From Roridomyces roridus (taxonomy: Eukaryota > Basidiomycota > Agaricomycetes > Agaricales > Mycenaceae): a stretch of DNA of 64,000 bases. The notes beneath the pieces are model-generated. The model saw only the letters and a program-made list of their open reading frames with translations. It was not told where the DNA came from and ran no database searches. The stretch's first letter is position 1. Each line of letters starts with the position of its first letter. Shown in pieces: positions 59,648-64,000 of the stretch. The position numbers and the translations under genes were made by a program. The stretch spans positions 18,667 through 82,666 of the forward strand of contig JARKIF010000139.1 of NCBI GenBank assembly GCA_029378245.1. The letters are read 5' to 3'.

Positions 59648-62600
59648 ATGGCCACCAAGATTAAAGAAATGCCCGCTGCTACCCCCGCCCCCGTCTCCCT
59701 CAAGGAGTTTGATGTCCCCAGCCTTTTTGTCGCTGACAAAGCCATCCGCGACTCCACCGCCTCATCGCTCGCTGCCCTCGCTCAAAAAGAGGGCCCCGCG
59801 GTTCTCAAGGGCGTCGCCCCCGAAATCACCAAGGCTCTTGCCGATAAAAGTCCCCTGCTGCCCGTGAGGGTGCCGCCGACGCCGTCACCGTCCTCGCCAA
59901 GCAGGGCGCCGTAAAAGCGCTCGAGCCCTTGTTCATCGAGTCTGGCATTTACGCCGCCCTCCTCGAGGCCTTCGCCGACAAAATGCCTGCTGTCCGGACA
60001 GCGGCCGTCGAAGCGCTCCGTGCCTACGTCGAGGCCATGAACCCTTGGGCAACAGCCCTCATTCTCCCCGCCCTTCTTCACGAAGTCAAAACTGCCGGCA
60101 AATGGCAGATCAAGACCGGCTCGCTCGTCGCGCTCAAACCAGCTCGTGACCAGCGCTCCCCTCCAGACCGCCCGTCTCATGCCGGACATCGTCCCCGTCC
60201 TGGCAGAGGCCATTTGGGACACCAAAGCCGACGTGAAGAAAGCAGCCCGTGATTCGCTTACGAAAGCCACCGCTCTGGTGTCGAACAAGGACATTGAACG
60301 CTTTATTCCGGCACTTATCAAAGCCCTAATTAAATCCTGTCGAGGAGGTCCCTGGTACTATCGCCCTCCTCGCAGCAACCACATTCGTTTCCGAAGTAGA
60401 TTCCCCACCCTCTCCCTCATGGTCCCCCTCCTCTCTCGTGGTCTCTCGGAGAAGCTCACGGCCACCAAGCGTAAGGTCGCGGTGTAAGTTTTCGCTCGCT
60501 TTTTATCGTCCAAACGCTCATGTCATTGCCCAGCATCATCGACAACATGGCCAAGCTTGTCGACTCCCCATCACCGTCCGCCCCTTCATTCCCAAGCTTC
60601 TCCCGGTCTCATCAAGGTCGAGACCACCATCGGCGACCCCGAGGCCCGTGCGTCATCAACAAGGCCATCGCCACCCTCCGTCAAGTCGGTGAGGTCCCCA
60701 CCGGTGACGGTTCCGACCTCCTCCCCTCAAGGTCGCCGAGAGCGGTGCCCTTGGCAATTCCCTCGTCGCCATCTACAAGAAACTCGGCGGCGAGATCTCC
60801 GTCGCCGACGTCTCGACCATCTACGCTGCCTCCCTCGCCGCCAACCTCGTCAACCTCAAGAACTTTGACGTTCCCGAGTGGGACAGTCTCGCGCCCTACT
60901 TGGCGTTCGTCGCTGCCACCCCCGAACCCGTCACTGCCACCCGCGAGTGGTCGTTCGCTCTGCCAGCGACGATGATGAGGAGGAGCAAGTTGCCGAGGAC
61001 GAGGAGGATGGCGAGGATCTGTGCAACTGCCAGTTCTCCCTTGCCTACGGTGCCAAGATCCTGCTCAACACCGCGACCCTCCGTCTCAAGCGTGGTCACC
61101 GCTACGGTCTTTGCGGTAAGAACGGTACCGGCAAGTCGGACGCTCATGCGTGCCATCACCAACGGGTAGGCTAGCTGTTTGTTTCCCCACATTTTGGTGC
61201 TTATACCATCATAGTCAAGTCGAAGGGTTCCCGTCGCCCGACGAGGTCCGCACGTTCTACGTCGAGCACGACATTGACGGCAGCGAGGAAGAGACCTCTG
61301 TTGTCGAGTTCATCATCAGCGACAAGCGTATCCTCGCCACTCCGGAGGAGTGCATCTCGACCCTCGCGTCCGTCGGCTTCACCGATGAGCGCCAGGCCCA
61401 AGCCATCGGCAGCTTGTCTGGAGGTTGGAAGATGAAGCTCGCCCTTGCCCGCGCCATGCTCTTCCGCGCGGACATTCTCTTGCTCGACGAGCCCACTAAC
61501 CATCTTGATGTCGTCAACGTCGCGTGGCTCGAGAACTACCTTACCGGCCTCAAGACTTGCACGTCGAGTATGTGTTGTCCCGTTGTTTTCCTATCGGCCT
61601 GCTTATCCTCTATCTAGTCATCGTGTCGCACGACTCTGGTTTCCTCAACAACACGATCACGGACGTGCTGCACCTCAACCGCTTCAAGCTCCGCCGCTAC
61701 CGCGGTAACCTTGAGAAGTTCGTGCAACAGGTCCCCGAGGCCAAGTCCTACTACACGCTCGAGGCGGCCGAGGACTACAAGTTCAAGCTCCCCGACCCGC
61801 CGCTCTTGGAGGGTGTCAAGACCAAGGAAAAGTCGCTTCTCAAGATGCGCAAAGTTGGCTTCCAGTACCCCTCGCAACCCGTCCAGCAGCTCTACGACAT
61901 CACGCTGCAGGTCTCGCTCTCCTCCCGTGTCGCCGTCCTTGGCCCCAACGGATCCGGCAAGAGTACGCTCGTCAAGCTGCTCATCGGTGACATGGAGCAG
62001 AACAAGGGTGGAGATCTGGAGGCACCCTAACCTTGTCATTGGTTACGTCGCGCAGCACGCGTTCCACCACATCGATCAGCACCTTGACAAGACGCCGCTC
62101 GAGTACATGCTGTGGCGTTACCAGACTGGTGAGGACTTGGAGGAGATGTCCAAGGCCAACCGTATCATAAGCGAGGAGGAGGCCCTGAAGATGAAGGAGC
62201 TGCCATCACCATCGAGGGCCAGAAGCGTCTCATCGACGAGATTCTTGCCCGCAAGAAGCTCAAGCAGTCGTACGAGTACGAGGTCTCGTTCAAGGGCCTC
62301 AGTCGTCCGAGAACATCTGGCTGCCCCGTGACGACCTCATCAAGCGTGGCTTTGAGAAGAAGGTCATCGAGGTCGACACCCGTGAGGCTCAGCGTCTCGG
62401 TCTCCTGCGTCCCCTCGTCCGTCGCGAGATTGAGAAGCACATGGCTGACTTTGGTCTCGAGCCCGAGTTCGTCTCGCACAACACCATGCGCGGCCTATCT
62501 GGTGGACAAAAGGTCAAGATTGTCCTCGGTGCTGCCACATGGCGTCGGCCGCACATTGTCTGTCTCGACGAGCCCACCAGTGAGTTGTTTCTTGAGAATA

Positions 62601-63027
62601 ATATTCGCTTGATGCTGATCCTATTGCAGACTACCTCGATCGTGAGTCGCTTGCCGCTCTCATTGAGGCCCTCAAGACTTCGAGGTGGTGTGCTCGTCAT
62701 CACGCACAACCGTGACTTCTCAGAGTCGATCTGCTCCGAGTACGTTTCCTTCATTGCATTTTTCATCACATGCTAACGGATATGCAGGGTCTGGGCGATG
62801 CGTGATGGGCGTCTGGAGCTTCCGGCCACAACTGGGTCGAGGGCCAGGGCTCCGGTCCTCGCATTGACAAGGCCGATGGCGAGGAGGAGGTTCAGTACGA
62901 TGCCATGGGTAACAAGATCGATGTCAAGAAGCAGAAGAAGATCTCGGCCTCGGATGCGCGCAAGCTCAAGAAGGAGCGCATGGCACGGAAGAAGCGGGGC
63001 GAGGAAATCACCGACGACGAGCTCTGA
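59648..63027 (+). CDS. YEF3: translation elongation factor 3 (eEF3), broken by many small indels
   Basis: The start at 59648 ([18 protein letters not shown]) leads through HEAT repeats ([20 protein letters not shown]), the ABC1 Walker [26 protein letters not shown] and [13 protein letters not shown], then ABC2 with [31 protein letters not shown] and CLDEPTNYLD, to a Lys-rich tail ending EEITDDEL at 63027. EF3 is the fungal ABC-F ATPase that empties the ribosomal E site at each elongation cycle. Five introns have normal borders. The frame is broken at least 15 times by small indels, among them about 59855, 60138, 60334, 60400, 60567, 60603, 60650, 60724, 60949, 61138, 62019, 62198, 62303, 62685 and 62819. 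Many are a missing C or G in a run. The amino acids between the breaks are well conserved and no base-change stop was seen. Confidence 0.92.
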
Positions 63028-63808
63028 ACGATTCCGTCGTTTTTGTTCTGTGTATTCCTCCTCCCTGTCTGTGTCTCGGCCGGTTGTTTTTCTATTCCCT
63101 ATGCGTACCTTAGTACAATATATCTACCCTCCGTCTGTATTCTCTCTCCCTTGCGCGCCTGGTGGTGCAGGAATCTACTTCTTTCACATGCTACAAGGAG
63201 GGCTTTCGATTGAAAATCACACGAAAGGCAAGGCAAGGCGGACGTCCGAATGGCCCTGATGATGGAGTCAAGGTCCAGGACGAGGACGAGGACGTGAGGG
63301 TTTGTGCGCGTCGGGATACTTCTGGACACAGTGTTCAGTGCACGGACCGTACTGTGTATAAATATGACTATGACTATAACTACAAGGAGAGGGCTTTCGC
63401 CTGAAATCGATAACGAAAGGCAAGGCCTGTCGGAGGTTGTCGTTACACGTCCGAATGGCCCTGATGATGGAGTCTTGGTTGTCGTACACCACCTGGTTAG
63501 TGAGGATGCGTTTCGTCGCAACGGACCAACAGAGCTGTAGGTGGATGAGATGGAAAGTGGTGTGTGGTGGGTGGGCATGGACGTACTGCGAGGATGGGAT
63601 CGATAGTGACAATCGTCCATGGTAAATGTGCTGGAAATGCTGACAATCTCAACGACCGTGTCTCGATACCTCCTCGATGATTCAACGTGCGAGGGTGCGA
63701 ATATACCGTGGAGCTCAGCCAGAGCTGCAAGCGCCATGATGGTGGGAGTTTCAGGCAGTTCGACCGAGTGCGCGTCTGGGAGGAAGGACACGCGGAAGGT
63801 GAGTGGGT
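63028..63808. other. convergent intergenic region
   Basis: 3' flank of EF3 and of the partial gene at the right edge. It carries the direct repeat at 63191-63474. A 292-codon minus ORF spans it but runs through the repeat and an intron and is not called. Confidence 0.5.
63191..63474. repeat. direct repeat downstream of EF3
   Basis: Copy 1 (63191-63269) and copy 2 (63380-63474) both begin CTACAAGGAG, pass through GGCTTTCG, ACGAAAGGCAAGGC and end CGTCCGAATGGCCC followed by TGATGATGGAGTC. Copy 2 has about 15 extra bases. They are 189 bp apart. Confidence 0.75.
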
Positions 63809-64000
63809 CTAGAGTGCCGAGGTGGTTTTGAGGTGTTCGACCAGTTTCCAGTATTCTTCGAACCATGCGGCGGGTGGAGTTCCACCTTGAAGATGATGTT
63901 ATTACGGGTGGATCTCGCAAGAGGGAATAGTTACCGTTCTGCCGCCATTTGGGAGACAAGGAGCGAGTTTGGTTCAATAGTCGTAGACTCTTGGCCCTGA
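63809..64000 (-). CDS. 3' end of an unidentified gene (partial)
   Basis: The minus strand enters from the right edge as LNQTRSLSPKWRQN, loses a 49-nt intron (63886-63934, GTAACT...AAG) and ends PPAAWFEEYWKLVEHLKTT with SAL and a stop at 63809. The helix WFEEYWKLVEHL looks coding. The family cannot be told from this fragment. Confidence 0.45.

Noticed and set aside
63099..63977. 292-codon minus-strand ORF after EF3
   Set aside because: It runs through a direct repeat and an intron of the partial edge gene, and the composition is that of unselected sequence.

Overview
The window looks like a draft contig from an Agaricomycete (mushroom-type basidiomycete). The evidence is dense genes on both strands, many short introns (mostly 44-58 nt with GTNNGY donors, CTAAY branch points and YAG acceptors), and families typical of this group: a Skn7/Prr1 fusion, DUF6534-like membrane proteins, a fungal EF3, a Zn2Cys6 regulator and 2OG-oxygenase-like proteins. 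I see no bacterial, viral, CRISPR, rRNA or tRNA signal. The species cannot be set from the sequence alone.

Layout. 0-8 kb: a senescence-domain (spartin-like) gene cut by the left edge, a 724-bp transposon-like element with terminal inverted repeats and a 9-bp target duplication, a secreted two-domain protein, a BRCT-like gene, a 1.4-kb block of degenerate tandem duplications containing repeated intron-like units, and a phosphotransferase-like gene. 8-16 kb: the response-regulator transcription factor SKN7 (one base too many in its receiver domain) and a Ser/Thr kinase. 16-31 kb: a nitronate monooxygenase and a P450 (both with GC-AG introns), a WW + 2OG-oxygenase-like gene, the mRNA 3'-end factor PFS2 and a CBM21 phosphatase-1 targeting subunit. 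31-42 kb: a gene-poor, duplication-rich stretch with a DUF6534-like membrane protein, a GST, two tandem copies of an unrecognised family with a decayed GST tail between them, and a possible helicase-like remnant. 42-49 kb: a Zn2Cys6 factor with a 13-nt microexon inside its zinc cluster, adenylate kinase, and a coiled-coil protein of unknown function. 49-59 kb: an ABM-domain protein, a secreted alpha-amylase with a CBM20 starch-binding domain, an RNase III-like protein, a second DUF6534-like gene and an MFS sugar transporter. 59-64 kb: translation elongation factor EF3, broken by about 15 small indels although its protein sequence is otherwise well conserved, and the 3' end of an unidentified gene leaving the right edge.

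How the genes fit together. Most are unrelated housekeeping or signalling genes. Two possible functional neighbourhoods are the nitronate monooxygenase with the P450 (oxidative metabolism), and the amylase with the sugar transporter 3.6 kb away (starch use). Both are inferences from position. The strongest unusual signals are the terminal-repeat element, the repeated exon-intron units, the GC-AG introns, the zinc-cluster microexon, the GST/paralog segmental duplication, the Gln in place of the conserved amylase His, and the indel-riddled EF3.
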